The translations under genes were made by a program, and so were the position numbers. From Atherix ibis (lineage: Eukaryota; Arthropoda; Insecta; Diptera; Athericidae), in contig OY282609.1 in the NCBI GenBank assembly GCA_958298945.1, forward strand, positions 37,049,212-37,113,211: a stretch of DNA of 64,000 nucleotides, in the 5' to 3' direction. The notes under the pieces were generated by a model. The model had not been told where the DNA came from and ran no database searches. It saw only the letters and a list, made by a program, of their open reading frames with translations. This document shows positions 38,301-50,811 of the stretch, piece by piece (within the stretch, counting starts at the first letter, position 1; each line of letters starts with the position of its first letter).

Positions 38301-41300
38301 AACGTCTTTTACTGTGGGTACACAAATATACTTCGGCAAAAGTGAAAAATTTCTCTTCTAAAAGTTACCAAACACCAGCAATTCAGTCTATTCAGCAACT
38401 ATTTCAAAATTATGTATAAGAAAACCGCTCAAAATCCGGGTTGGATATGGCCAATCTATATTCGATAATTATAATTATCTAAAAATAATAAAATTATAAT
38501 TAGTTATGACTTATTCTATGGTAATTGCCTCGTCTGTTATGGTATTCCTTTATCGTTCAACAGACCATTGACCATATATTAAATGCAGGATTTTATTTTC
38601 ACTAGGACTTTTACATTTCTGGAAAATCTTAACCCAGCTATTCCTTTGCAAAGCTTTCCTTTAATATTTTTTAAAATTCAAATGTGCGCTTTAAAATTTA
38701 AAAAAAACTGTTGCTATTGACCAGTTGTCTAGAGCAACTCTGTTGTTACAAACTATATGTAACGTACCATCGCCAAATACTGGATTTCTTCAAAAAGCTG
38801 TATAGAATACGTGAGATCGCCAAGCGACCCTTTTATTTCAGAAACATTGTATATTAAATAGATACACTGTATTAATTATGCCTGAAATGTTTTTTAAAAA
38901 ATTATCATATTTAAATCTGTGATATTATTTTAATGTTATGTTGATTCCATTTTAAACTTTGTGCCTAAGACATATAAACAGTAGATAATAGAATTTGGGA
39001 TGGGTGGTATCTAATATTAAAAATAAGGCAGATAGCTTAAACAAAAATTATGTTGATATCACAGACTGGCCCAGATTCGAATAGATTTGAACAAATATGG
39101 TAAAATATGAAATGCATGATCATGAAAATATCAACGCATTCCAAATAGAATTATACCTATGGTAAATACGAAGGAGGGAAAATATATTGTTTAGTTATAA
39201 GATATAAAATAAAATAACCTAATATAAAATCTTTAGAAAATTTGTAATATATTCTTTTTTGCATGAATCCACCAAACCCTAAAATAAAATATGAGAGTTT
39301 ATTTCGCCAATTACCCATATAATCGTGGCACTGGTCTTGTGGATCTTACATACAAATACACAGAATATTAGAATTGTTATGGGTATAGAAATGTTTCTCT
39401 TTCTTTGTTAAGAAAAATGGCAAAAATATAACAGAACTAAAGGTATAGTATTCCATTTGCGGTCGTACACGCACCTTCTTAAAATAAAAATATCAAAATT
39501 GTATATTTCTTTCTAACTTAAAATTGATAATAATTTCCGGAAGGAGGAAAAAATTTAATTTTAATGAAAGTCCACAATATAATAAAAATTAATCTAGGCA
39601 CCCCAATCTCACACGAGCACCTTAGAATTATTGTTTATTAACGGAAATGGTCTTTTTTTGTCAATTACTCGATTATTACGCAATTTCGTTATCAATTCTC
39701 TATCAATGTCCTTTCATAAAACCTGATTACACTGCCAAAAATATGCTGAATTCTAGGAAATAATTTTCGTAATTGGTCTTAGAAAATTTGTGTATAGAAT
39801 TGTGCTGTTCTTATCTGTATCTTTATCTTCATCGTTTTGAAGGTAGACTAAAAAATTGAAAAGAAATTTTTACTATCCTGAGGAGTTTTTTCGTTAAAAA
39901 ACGATTATAAATAATGTTGGCCCCTAAAAATCACGACCAATTTTGTTTGCCCATTTCATAAAATGGAAACTTGTTAAGCAGCGGCAATTTGCCACTTTCT
40001 TTAGAAACAAACCATGAAAATTGAATAAGAGTTGTGTTGAAAAATCGCTAGCCTATTTAAAGATTAAACGGAATGCGTAAAAATTGCTGCAAGGTGAGGG
40101 ACGGCTAATAGACTGTAAGGTTAGTAAAAATGGAGTATGGTAATTGGTAGATGGTAGACGACAAAATGATTGTTTATATTTGGTATTTCGTATTTTGAAG
40201 ATGGTCGATGGTAAACACTAGACAGTTTATAGTAGCTAGTTGGGTAAGGGAGATATTCCCAAAAGTAGAGAAAAAACAACATGAATAAATAAATTACAAA
40301 AATTTATGAAAAATAACATTCCTGATTAGTTAACTTACAAATAGTTTGCATGCCTAAGCACTATTAACCATGGTAAATATTGATAGCTTGTGCACGCAGA
40401 CAAGGCAGGTAGGTTAGCTGATGGGGAAGACTAAGTACGATCGTTAGAAGCGCGCAGGATTATTAAACAGGCAAACTGAAAATAGTGAGAAAAATGGAAA
40501 TGTGTGTTCATATTTACTTTTATCCTCACTAAGCATTTATTTCAGTGCAATATTTTCTTTGCTATTTTTTCTTTTGTTTTTTTTGTTGAAGTTTGGTAGT
40601 AGCTCTTACGTGTAGGAAGGGTACTTAGAAAAGAAAGAAATGGCGCGTGTCCTTACTTATCAATTCATTATATTATATTTGCTATAATAGTGTTATTTTA
40701 ATGAATTGTTAGTCTATTAATTGGAATATTTCGCTTCACTGGCAATAAAAATATTTTCATTCGCTTATGGACCAAAAGCATGGAACCAAACCAAAAATAC
40801 TCCATTGCGACATATTAATGGAGCATATCATGGTATAATATTTTGAATATTTTTACTGTTTTCGGTTAGTAATTACCCCAGTTAGTTAAGTATTAACTTT
40901 TGTCAGCTCGTTATCCCCACAAATGGTCTAAATGCGAATAGACTTTATTACGAAACCAATTAGAGGACGGCCATACTAAACTTTTTACGATTCAATATTT
41001 AATTCATTTTGTGCTAAACAAAAACCATACTTGTTAAGAATTGTAAAAATATTGAAAATAATTTGGAATAAGCTACGAACAAAATTTCAAATTATATTTT
41101 ATAGTCAAAAAAAGAAAAGTTTAAACAAAACATTTAAGGGGGAAGCGAGAAATATAATCTCGATTTTTTTAGTTGCCTTAACCGAAAATCTGTTTGATAA
41201 TTTAGAATAAAAATATAATTTTATGACCATTTTGTTCAGACTTAGAACTATTTTATTTACTTTTCTTTATATTGAAAAAGTTTCCATATTTTTTGTGAAA

Positions 41301-41487
41301 GTTGAGTTATTTCATCGTACTTTTAATTATTTCGACTATTGCGTTCAATTAAATCGAAATAATTATACATTTTATAAAAGTTTAGACAAGCAAATTATAA
41401 AAAGACATTTTCTGAAATAGTATTAACTTAGAATTATAAAATTTTCAAAAAAAAGTGACAAAATTACCAGTTGATATAAAAACAGTC
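32376..41487. other. Long gene-free stretch
   Basis: Nine kilobases without a recognisable transposase, reverse transcriptase or host exon. The longest frames (34671-35045 minus, 124 codons; 37037-37387 minus, 116 codons) have no motifs. 35.2-37.5 kb is a little less A+T-rich than its surroundings and contains several medium frames, none identified. Short tandem duplications occur at 33928/33969 (period 41) and 34272/34300 (17 bp, period 28). A 12-bp hairpin lies at about 37740-37767. Confidence 0.5.
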
Positions 41488-42105
41488 GATCTGTAAAAGC
41501 CATATTTCGAAAAATTCGCGACTTATTTGGTCATTATTATTGTCCATCTGAGCTTGCAATCAAGAACTTAGTAGATACATTTAAGTTTACTGGTTTGGTA
41601 CAAAATATACTAGCATGTGGTCGTTCAGCTGAAAATATTGCTTCGGCGAGTGGCATTGTTGCAGAGGATCTAGTTTTATCAGTTCCACGACGTTTTCGAC
41701 AATCGGACCTGTCCACAATGTGGCTTTTAACCCTTATAAGAGTGAATGGAGTAACCCATTTTGTATAGCATATTTTTGATAACCTGAATTTCAACGACTT
41801 GCGGTTTTAACAAGACGGCGCTACTTACTATGCAACTTAAGAAATATTCGATGTATTGAAAACCAAATTCAATAGACGTTTCATTTCACAAAGAAATGAT
41901 GTCATTTGTATACTAAAATCATGTGACTTAAAGACATTGGACTTCATCTTCTAGGGCTATTTGAAATATAAGGCTTATATGTAAAATAAAAGGCTTATGA
42001 GAATTTATACAAAAATGTGATCAAAATGTTTGTAAAAAGGATCAATGTCTATAAATGTAGTCAAGAGAGACATTTGCCCACTATTGTAAATTAGTTTCAA
42101 ATTTT
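41488..42105 (+). pseudogene. DD41D-type transposase, internally deleted relic
   Basis: One plus-strand frame can be followed with stops from 41488. RSVKAIFRKIRDLFGHYY and the helix-turn-helix segment LVDTFKFTGLVQNI come first, then CGRSAENIASASG and LSVPRRFRQSDLS. The frame then jumps over the whole first-Asp region (a deletion of about 100 codons). It continues with RVNGVTHFV, stop, HIFDNLNFNDLRF, stop, QDGATYYAT, FDVLKTKFNRRFISQRNDV, SCDLKTLDFIF and GYLKYKAYM. The second and third catalytic Asp are present 41 residues apart. The tail NVIKMFVKRINVYKCS lies near 42020-42060. At least four in-frame stops confirm loss of function. No terminal repeats found. Confidence 0.8.
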
Positions 42106-45100
42106 AAGACAAAACTTCTTATTTATTGATATTGTGCAAGTGCGTCGTACTGATAAATAATTTGAGAACTCATCAAGAAACCACGTATCTGATAATTGCT
42201 TATAAAAATATAAAGATATGACTGCTAATTATATTGTTACTTTAAAAATTTATTTATGAATTAAATATTGTTTATATAAATATCAAATTTTCTTTTATTA
42301 ATTTCACATACTCGTATATCGCTCTTGCTTGAGAGCTTAATTAAGCTATTCAAGAATAGAAAAACTATGAGAATTTTAATAAAATATCTCAAAGATATTC
42401 TCTGTAAAATACAATACATTTAAAAAAGTCTGCGCTTATAAGTTTATCAATACGAATAATATTTGTAAGCAAAACAACTACTTTGAATTCACTTCATTTT
42501 TAATAATAAGCTCTTCTTTTACATAAATTTTGTATAGCTGAATAAATAAAAGTACTCGACAATTTGTTCTAGTTTTAACTTATTTAAAACCGACTAAAGT
42601 CAATACTTCTACTTTATTTCCTTTGGTGTATTATTTATATTTACAAAAATGAATTTCTATAAAATTTGCCTGAAAATGCTTCATAATAAAACTGCTTATT
42701 TATTTTAAACTTATGCCATTAAAGTAAAATCTACTTGATTTTAATAATACAAAGTACATATTTTATAAAATAAGTTTTGAGATTATTTATTTTGTCTTTA
42801 AGGACCGAGGTCATTTGAAAATATCAAGAAGTGATTAAACAAATGATGGAAAAAGCTTTATTAATAAAGAGAAATTAATTATGAACAGTCTATTATTTTA
42901 CTAAATAAAGGATTTCAAAACAGTGAGAATATTATATAAAAAATAAGAAATCAATCAAACTAAGAGGAAAGTGCTTTCGTGTTGCCGCATTAATTTGAGA
43001 AAGTTTCCCTTAAAGAAATTTTCTTCTATTGATTTTTGCATTTTGATAAGACTTGCACAGTAATAAGAAACTAAAAAGGAAAAACAGATTACTTAAAAAA
43101 ATAAATTTTTAACTTCTACTACAATAAACGTAACGACTGTAGTTTTTCAAGTTCGATCTTCCTTATGCACAAGCATGAGATATGCTGCCTCTGTGTTTCG
43201 GAAGCAATCTATTTAATTTAACCTTATAATCAACTCCACCATGATGATAATATCCCAAGATTTTATTATTGACGTGGTGCCGAAATCGTTAATTCTCACG
43301 TAGACGGGCGAGGGAAAGTTTCTAATGTGTAATGCGTATAAGCGTTTGAGAGAAGCATTCTTGGAATTAAATTGTTGGAAACATTTAAAATTATATTAAA
43401 ATATATGGAAACTCACATGAGCACTACTGTTTCTTAACAGATTACAATATCCTTTCTCTATCGCAAATCGGATCTACCCTCGACTGCACCAGGACGTACC
43501 GTCACTATCAGTTAGTTATCTAACTGTTAAATATCCGCACATGATGCAATGGCTTGTTTAAATGTATATTTCAGGCATTTTTTCGTTAGGTTAAGCTACG
43601 GAGTTATATGTATTCGTAACTTAAAAATCATAAATAAGTTGACTCAAAAGCTACTCAGAATGTTGATAGGATTGGAGTGTACCCGAGACAGAATCTTCTC
43701 ACTCACATTTTTTTAAAAATTGCTTTACAAATGTTTAATCTTAGCGTCTCCTTAGTTTATATAATCAAAAATGATATAGTTAATATACTTAATGTCTCAA
43801 AACGATATTAGCATTATTTTAAACATAAAAGATTGACAGGATACTTTCACAATTCGAACAAATTTATAAAATCCAGTCACCAAAATTTATAAAATAATTC
43901 CGCAGATAAAAATACTTAATGATTTAATACATATGTGTATGATAGTAGGTATTCTCAATACAAAAATCAGTATATGTTTACGTTATTTTAGTGGCAGTAT
44001 TGAAGAAAATATTATGGACTGCGCCTACGAATAGACATCACGGCATTGATATTATCTAGAAAGAATTGCAATTTACTGAATTCTTATTTAAGTAACTAAT
44101 ATCCTATTCACAATATTCATTTAAAAATTTACACGAAAATTTAAGGGTGGAAATTTCATGTAAATGATTAAAAAATTATTGTTACCAACATAAATAGTAC
44201 AAAATTAGATATCTACTCATAGTTTATTACTGTTCAATCATGTACATAAAATTTCCACCCTTAAATTTTCGTATTCTTAAATGAACATTGTGTATACTGT
44301 TATCTTAATATATTGTAGGTATTTATAATTTTATAGATGAATTAGACTGAATAAAAATGTTTGTAAGTAAGTATTAAAGTACAGACGTGAATATTGATGC
44401 TGTATCAATCTCTTGAACATACGTAAAGACAGTAAGCTTTAGCATGTCTTTTTATCCTTAGGCTCCAAAGAATGACAAGCAATTAATACCCTTGAAAAAA
44501 ACTGAACGAACATTTCTTTGTTACATTTTTTTTATTATTCAGTTCTTACTTCGTAATAATTACCAATTTATAACATTAGTGTAATTGAGTCTCTAGATTT
44601 TAATATTACAAAATGATAAAAATATTCATAACACTCATATACGTGTAAATAATTTATTTTTTAACTTAATGTCATAGAATTTTCTTTTCCCTGTGAAAAT
44701 TAATTTTATTGTTTTTAAAAGATTTCATAATAAAAATCGAATCATATTTAGTGATGACCTTTACTTTCTAGTAATTCCTGGGATGTCCTTGGAAATTTGA
44801 TCAATTCGCTTACTATAAGAACTTGAAATTAAATACAACTTGTATAAATAGAAATCCTTTTACACAAATTTTTCTTATTTTAAGACTACTCATATTTGGT
44901 ATTTGTTGTTAGAATATTAGTGGGTGAACTTTCAAAGTAAAATTTTGTAATATCAATAAATAATGAAATTAATACATAGAAAAAAAACTCATATGACTTT
45001 CAAATGTATTTTTATCTAATATTCACAATAAATAAGATAAGTGTAAGTTAATACAATATTATCATACTTCAGTATTGTTAGATTTCTATTTATTAAAAAA

Positions 45101-46430
45101 TATTAAGAAAATCGGAAAAATTTTAAATTTAAGGGAAGAGTTTTAATTGAATTTGATTTTTTGGAATACGTCAGAATTTTTTGTTAGAAATATAAAAATA
45201 TATATTGTTTAAAAATCAACAATATACTATTTTTGAAATTACGAAAATTACTACAATTATTTATTAAGCATGACTTATTGTATCGTATTTTCTGTAGGTC
45301 GTATTCAATCTGTCACAATACTATTTAATATTTGGGTATTGATATTTGATAGAGTTATATTAATTATTCATTTATAATTTATAATAATAATATATTGGAA
45401 TATAGTTGGTAATAAAATAATCTTACCTCATTTTACGCACTCGTATATACTGAAAGCTTTTCGGTTAAAAAATTAATGACGATTCACAAAATTTCTTATT
45501 CAATCATGCATAGATTAAATTTGACGTTAGCTGACTCAAATTGATGTTACTTTTTTATGTTGCCTAGTGAGGACACCGCTGACCTATAAGATAAAAATAT
45601 AAATTTTGTTATTATATAAAAAAATCATATGTAAGTATCAAAATTTAATAATATTAAATTTAATGCCATTGTTATATTGAGTTGAGTTATTATAAAGTTT
45701 GTATCAATAATTATATCGGCTACTATTTTCTGTATTTAAATATTTAAAATATTTTCTTTCCCAATATTAAATTAGTATAAATATATCCTAAGTATTGATT
45801 CAGGGGTAGTTTAGTAGAGGTGATCAACCTTAGGACCTACTTCCACCATTTCAAAGTATATATCTTTATCGGAATTACGATAAAAAAGTTCATAAGCCTA
45901 ATAATTGTAATTAGTAGAACCTTATATTTTGTTAATAATGATACTGTACAAAATATAATAAAGTACAATTGTTGTCGCTACTGAATTTGTACCCATACAA
46001 TAGGCAATTTATAATGTTATTGATAAATTTGTATCAGAAACGCACTTCCTGTCAAACGCAGTAAAAGTTTGCAATATGCTTGCAGAGGGCCAAATTTCTG
46101 AAAAGTACATGAGGACTGCCATGTACTGACGGTTATAACGTCTGTTGGATACAATAGTCGTGCGCATATCACTATCTCCATGTTGTTACCTATGCCCTGA
46201 GAGAGTACTGTATTTCGTATATTATATATGTCCCCATACAGGATGTTGTATTCGATGCCGTTATGTACGTGGGGTTGACTTAGTTCCGCCGTTTCAATCT
46301 TGGTGGAGATTTTCTGACAGACTCATTCGATCGATATCGTCGGGCTATAAGAAAATGAGAATAGTATTCCTCGAGCCTCGAATAGCATTGTACAGCATTA
46401 GGTCTCTTTCCAGAGACCTATCCATACATT
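42106..46430. other. Gene-free stretch
   Basis: No gene recognised. 43.1-43.6 kb and 46.1-46.4 kb are slightly G+C-richer. The frame 46145-46432 (plus, 95 codons) has no motif. A MITE-like inverted repeat at 44.1 kb is listed separately. Confidence 0.5.
44109..44291. repeat. MITE-like inverted repeat, ~180 bp
   Basis: The arms begin CACAATATTCATTTA (about 44109) and end with its near reverse complement at about 44291. The best conserved inner block is CGAAAATTTAAGGGTGGAAA with its complement near 44252-44272. Arms of about 55 bases are roughly 85% alike and flank a 70-base centre. Size and structure fit a small non-autonomous DNA transposon, with possible TA flanks. It does not share ends with the mariners here. 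Confidence 0.6.
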
Positions 46431-46574
46431 AAGAGTAATCCAACTACTTTTTTCTTACTTCGATTTTTGGGTAGTAGTCAACCCAAGAGTAATCCAACTA
46501 CTTTTTTCTTACTTCGTTACATTAAGAGTAATCCAACTACTTTTTTCTTACTTCGATTTTTTGGGTAGTAGTCA
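46431..46574 (+). repeat. Triplicated 32-bp repeat
   Basis: AAGAGTAATCCAACTACTTT and the following TTTTCTTACTTCG recur at 46431, 46485 and 46524. Copies 1 and 3 are preceded by ATT and followed by a second module containing GGGTAGTAGTCA (46463-46480, 46556-46574); copy 2 lacks both. Spacings are 54 and 39. The order implies a two-step duplication with loss or skipping of the second module. No coding content. Confidence 0.92.
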
Positions 46575-46700
46575 TAATTTCCTTATTAGGGAAAAGCTCT
46601 CTAATAAAAGTATGAGGATTATATAATTTATACCCAATCCTCGGTTAAAAGATTGTGCTGTTACTATCAAAATAATTTTGCTTTTTTAAATATAACCTTT

Positions 46701-46766
46701 TACAGCTACTTAACAATTTAACAGGTATTTATTTTTAAATACCTGTTGAATTGTTAAGTAGCTGTA
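46701..46766. repeat. 31-bp hairpin, 4-nt loop
   Basis: The arms 46701-46731 (starting TACAGCTACTTAACAA) and 46736-46766 are reverse complements with one mismatch, around TTTT. The hairpin lies about 60 bp upstream of a mariner relic but does not match its ends. Confidence 0.92.
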
Positions 46767-46825
46767 CCATTTTAGTGTGCGAGTGACAGTTATTTAAAGC
46801 GAACAAATTTTGGGTTTTTACAAGA

Positions 46826-47312
46826 ATGGAAAAAATTGAATATCACGTATAAGAACATCCAGGTCGTCCAAATGAGGTCACCATATCAGAAATGATTGAA
46901 AACACTCACGATATGGTAATAAATTATCAGAAAGTGAAAGTGCATAAGATTTCTGAGGCTGTAAAAAGCTCAATTGAATGGATGAAGAACATTTTAATAA
47001 ATTATTTGGATATGATAAAGCATTCCGTAAAATGGGTGCCGTGATTACTCATAACGGACCATAAACACACACGGTTGTTAACTTCAAAAAATATGTGGCT
47101 ATATTAAAGCGCAATCCAAATGATTTTTGGGGTCGATTCATATCTGTTGAAGGAACATGGATTCATCATAGCATACCAGAGACCATAAAACAACCCAAAC
47201 AGTGTTTTTTCGTGGCGAACAAGTGCCAAAGAAGGACAAGGTGACTTTATCGACCAACCAAGACACGTCGAATACCTTGAAAATGGCAAAACAATTAATG
47301 GCGAGTATTAAA
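46826..47312 (+). pseudogene. Mariner transposase N-terminal/middle relic
   Basis: The plus strand starts at MEKIEYHV (46826), then a stop and a deletion of most of the helix-turn-helix. The reading continues PGRPNEVTISEMIENTHDMV, VKVHKISEAVKSS, and HSVKWVP after a base change. A second frame carries RNPNDFWGRFISVEGTWIHH and IPETIKQPKQ. Here the first catalytic motif VDETW has become VEGTW, so the Asp is lost. The last readable piece is VEYLENGKTINGEY, ending near 47309. The C-terminal half with the other two Asp is missing. The motifs belong to the same mariner type as the C-terminal fragment at 16.8 kb (the CIELKGDYVEK group) as I remember that group. Confidence 0.8.
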
Positions 47313-47319
47313 ATATGTC

Positions 47320-48574
47320 AACTTATAACATCGTTTCAACAATGACTATCAGTTAATAAAAATCAGTCAATAAAAATCATATGCTAATACTAAAATCAAT
47401 ATTTTCAAACGTATTTTTTTACTAAATTTATTTATTTTTTCATATATTCAAAATTGAACAATTTTAGATAAATCAAAAACAACGATATCTTTAGATCTAC
47501 AAAAATTTTGATATTATGCTCTCTGCCAAAAGGGCATTATATTTTCACTCGGCTGCCATTCAGCTGGTAAAACACAACTATCATTAAAGTTTCATTAATG
47601 CAAAATGTATCCATTGACATACGAGTATATTGACTCTGACTAATTCTTATCTCTTTATTACCTGTCTGGTCTAATGGAATAGTGATTGTGGAGATTGTGT
47701 TATGTTACAGTATATAATTAGAAATTGAACATTGCTAATATGACATATATCTCAATTAAGCTTTGAACTTTAAAAACAATCAATATAATGAATGATATAT
47801 TTGTGAATCACTTATTTCACTGTGAGAAAAATCTCTATCAAGAGATCATAACATACGAGTATAAAAAGAACATACCGCATCCATAAATTATCATGTTTAG
47901 TATTGAACAATTAGAACAAAAAATCATCTAGTTTAAAAATAGTTTTTCGTATAAGAACGTAGGTTCAAATAGACATATTCAATTATCTATTAAAAAATAC
48001 TCATTAACACTACAATATTTGATAACATGTACCCGATTTATTCATGAATAATTCAAAATCTTTGTACAAGTATAGTTTTATATCAGAAATTAATTTTAGT
48101 TATATAACAAAACTTTGGTTTCTTTTTCAAATAGAGTCTTCCTTTTATTTTTAGAGATGATAAAAGAATGATAAAGCCATAATTATTATATTTTCAATAA
48201 CTACCAATCTAAAAAAAGTATTATTAGCCCAAAAAACTATATCGCAAATCGATAAGATTTGATGGCTTAACAGAATTATTTTTTTATAGTTTGCACGTCT
48301 ATCAAAAGTAGCTGTTAATTTTTTGTTCGAAAATAGAAGAATTTTTCATAACTCAAATCAAAAAAAAAAAAAATTCCTAAGCAGCCCAATTATCCATATG
48401 AAAATTAGAAGATTTCCAGCCTTAAGATATTTCTTTGTGTTTGATAGCATCAGCAAATTGTGTTTTATTTTAGTATCAAAAGGTATTGTGAAATAATAAA
48501 TTGATTAAGGAAATTTATAGCTATAGTTGTGGATAAAGTATTCACATATTGCATATACGAGTATGTATATTCCA
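47320..48574. other. Gene-free A+T-rich stretch
   Basis: Nothing recognised on either strand. Confidence 0.5.
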
Positions 48575-48577
48575 TGC

Positions 48578-48718
48578 GGTATAGTGAAAGTAATACTGCC
48601 CAATAATATTTTTGATATTTCGCATGCTTTCGACCGTGTATCGCACACTGGATTGCTTTGGAAGCTGCACGGAATCTTAGCATCTAGTTATTTTCACGTG
48701 CTAAATCCTATCACTTAG
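48578..48718 (+). pseudogene. Jockey-like reverse transcriptase scrap
   Basis: The plus strand reads IFDISHAFDRVSHTGLLWK followed by LHGILASSYFHVL. This corresponds to the reverse transcriptase motif of Jockey-clade non-LTR retrotransposons (LDxSxAFDRVWHxGLLxKL...LPSSYxxLL), with Ser for Trp in the DRVWH box and a short deletion before LASSYFHVL. The Asp of AFDRV corresponds to a catalytic palm residue. Only about 40 codons survive and no poly(A) or target duplication is visible. Confidence 0.7.
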
Positions 48719-49139
48719 ACTGATATTTTCAGGTAGCTAAAAATATAAGTATTCTGACATTTATGTTAACTCGTTCCAAAAATCTCAAGTGAAAATGTAA
48801 ATAACAACGTTTTCTAAACGTTATAAAAAATTTCATTTACGTCTTTCCTACCATTATAATACTATCGTGTCTTTCCCACGTACAGAATACTTACGAACAT
48901 TTAATTTTATGATAAGATTTTCTATAAAATCTCATGATCACAGTCTATTAAGGTATTTTAGATGTTTTCTAAGGTCTTTGAGAAGTTCATTACAATGTTA
49001 AATAAAAATTTTTATCATGAGATGTACACAATTTATGCACAAAAGACATTGTTGTGGTCACGACAAATTGTACTATTATGAACAAGAATGAAATTTTAAA
49101 TATTTTTCAAAGAATTCAGGATTACAGGATCTTAGGCTC
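48719..49139. other. Gene-free stretch
   Basis: A+T-rich DNA between two transposon relics, with no features recognised. Confidence 0.45.
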
Positions 49140-49900
49140 ACAATATTCAACTCTATAGATCGCCTTTCAGTCGAAGGATCATTAAGGTTAGTGCTTCTGT
49201 GGAAGTTTGTTACAGAATTTTAGATCATTTCATCAAGAATAGACTTACGCTTGACCAACATATTTAAATTATTCAAATTCAAGCGTAAAATAAGTCGCCA
49301 ATTTCCGAAACGAATAATTATTTTTAGTGATGAGACTTATATGTGGCTTATTTACATTGTTCACAAGTAATATTGTCACTTTAGGAGTGAGAGGAATATG
49401 CAACAGAAATTAGCGACAACACCACATCAACAAGAATGCACTGAATGGTGTGAGTTGCACGTCGGCGGCATTATCGGTTCCTATTTCTTCTGAAATGAGG
49501 CTGTAGGTTAGGTTATAATGAACATCGTCCCACGGTCATAATCAACGATTGTGTTTTTTTTTTTGAAAACCTAGAAGACATAAACCTGCATATATCCAAT
49601 GAAACCAATGATTCATCAAACACAGGATTTATCGACAAAGTGATTTCATGCAATATGGTAGACTTCTCAATTAGCCTCCAATATCCTGCAATTGCATATC
49701 AATCGATTTATTGCTCTAGAAATATATGAAGTCGTTGGTGTATGCTAATAAACCAGGAACAACTGACGCCGTGGTAGCTGATATTGTGTGAGTTATGCCA
49801 GAGATAGAGCCATATTTATAGAAAAATCTGTAAAAAATTTTGCCGACCGAATAAATTTCTTTAAGAATAGGCCATATTTCTAAAATCATTAAAAAAAATT
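49140..49900 (+). pseudogene. Tc1-mariner (DD41D-like) transposase relic
   Basis: Heavily degraded plus-strand remnant. RLSVEGSLRLV may be the helix-turn-helix exit. KRIIIFSDETYMW retains the first catalytic Asp (near 49330). The next readable blocks are SERNMQQKLATTPHQQ, CTEWCELHVGGIIGSYFF and NEAVG, which follow the order of the DD41D family (QNCRIW...VTVWCxxxxGGIIGPFFFxNExG). MKSLVYANKPGTTDAVVADI near 49720-49785 matches the C-terminal segment. The second and third Asp region is unreadable. Many stops and frameshifts. Confidence 0.65.
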
Positions 49901-50811
49901 TGTTTGCAATAATTTAACTTTTAACTGCGTTTTTTTAAATGCTTTAAATAAACACGATATAAACACTTCAAGTCGTCAAGTTTTGATCTTTATTGATTAG
50001 TTTTAGTAATTGCTAATATTTAATTTTTTATCAAGTTTGTGGCCATACTCAAATAATGAAATAGGGATTTTTCAGAAAGAATAATTTCTTTAATGAATAA
50101 AGAAGGATATATCCATAACTAAAAATAAGTGTAACATGAACATATAACTCTATTACTCTTCTTTTTTTGCAGGGAAACACCGTAAATAAAAGCTGGAGAC
50201 CTATCGCACAAGTGCCAAGTGGCTCACATGGCAATCAAATTTCAGCGAACGAGTCTGTGCTAGTTCAGACTAGACTTCACAAGTCGATATAGGGATTGGC
50301 AGTATTCGTTTACATTTAAACTTCATGGATAAAATTAAGATGACTTAATGAGTGGATAATTTACCAAGAAAGAATATTGTTGGATCAAAAAGGCTTAAAC
50401 ACAGAAGAAATTTTACTTGAAAAGAAATTAACAGTAAGGCGTCGATTGGTTAGAATATGAATAATTGGAAAAGGGAAAACAGCATGGTGTGTATATAAAA
50501 TAAGTAATGTTCCCTAAAAATAAATCATCAGTAAGTGCCGTATAATCCCAATTTTAAGGATTTTTGTTATAAAAAAATTAGAAATAATTTTTGAATACAT
50601 CGGCTGTTTTAGGTTAGGTAAGGTCTGTGCAATGTTAATTTCCATGATTCTGCAATTAAGATCTACAAAAAATTGCAATATACCATTCCTTGTTAAGAAC
50701 ACATGTTTTACAGTAGTATAAATATTTTTTGGATGGTCAAAAATCAGTAAAATACGAAACTTGCTCATTAAGATCAGCAAAATCACCTCACAAAAGACCC
50801 TACTCATCACA
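49901..50811. other. Gene-free stretch
   Basis: The frame at 50514-50810 (minus, 98 codons) has no motif. Nothing else is recognised. Confidence 0.45.

Noticed and set aside
30205..46130. Shared phrase GTGAGGACTGCCA / ATGAGGACTGCCA at 30215 and 46108 as a dispersed repeat
   Set aside because: Similarity does not extend convincingly beyond about 25 bases.
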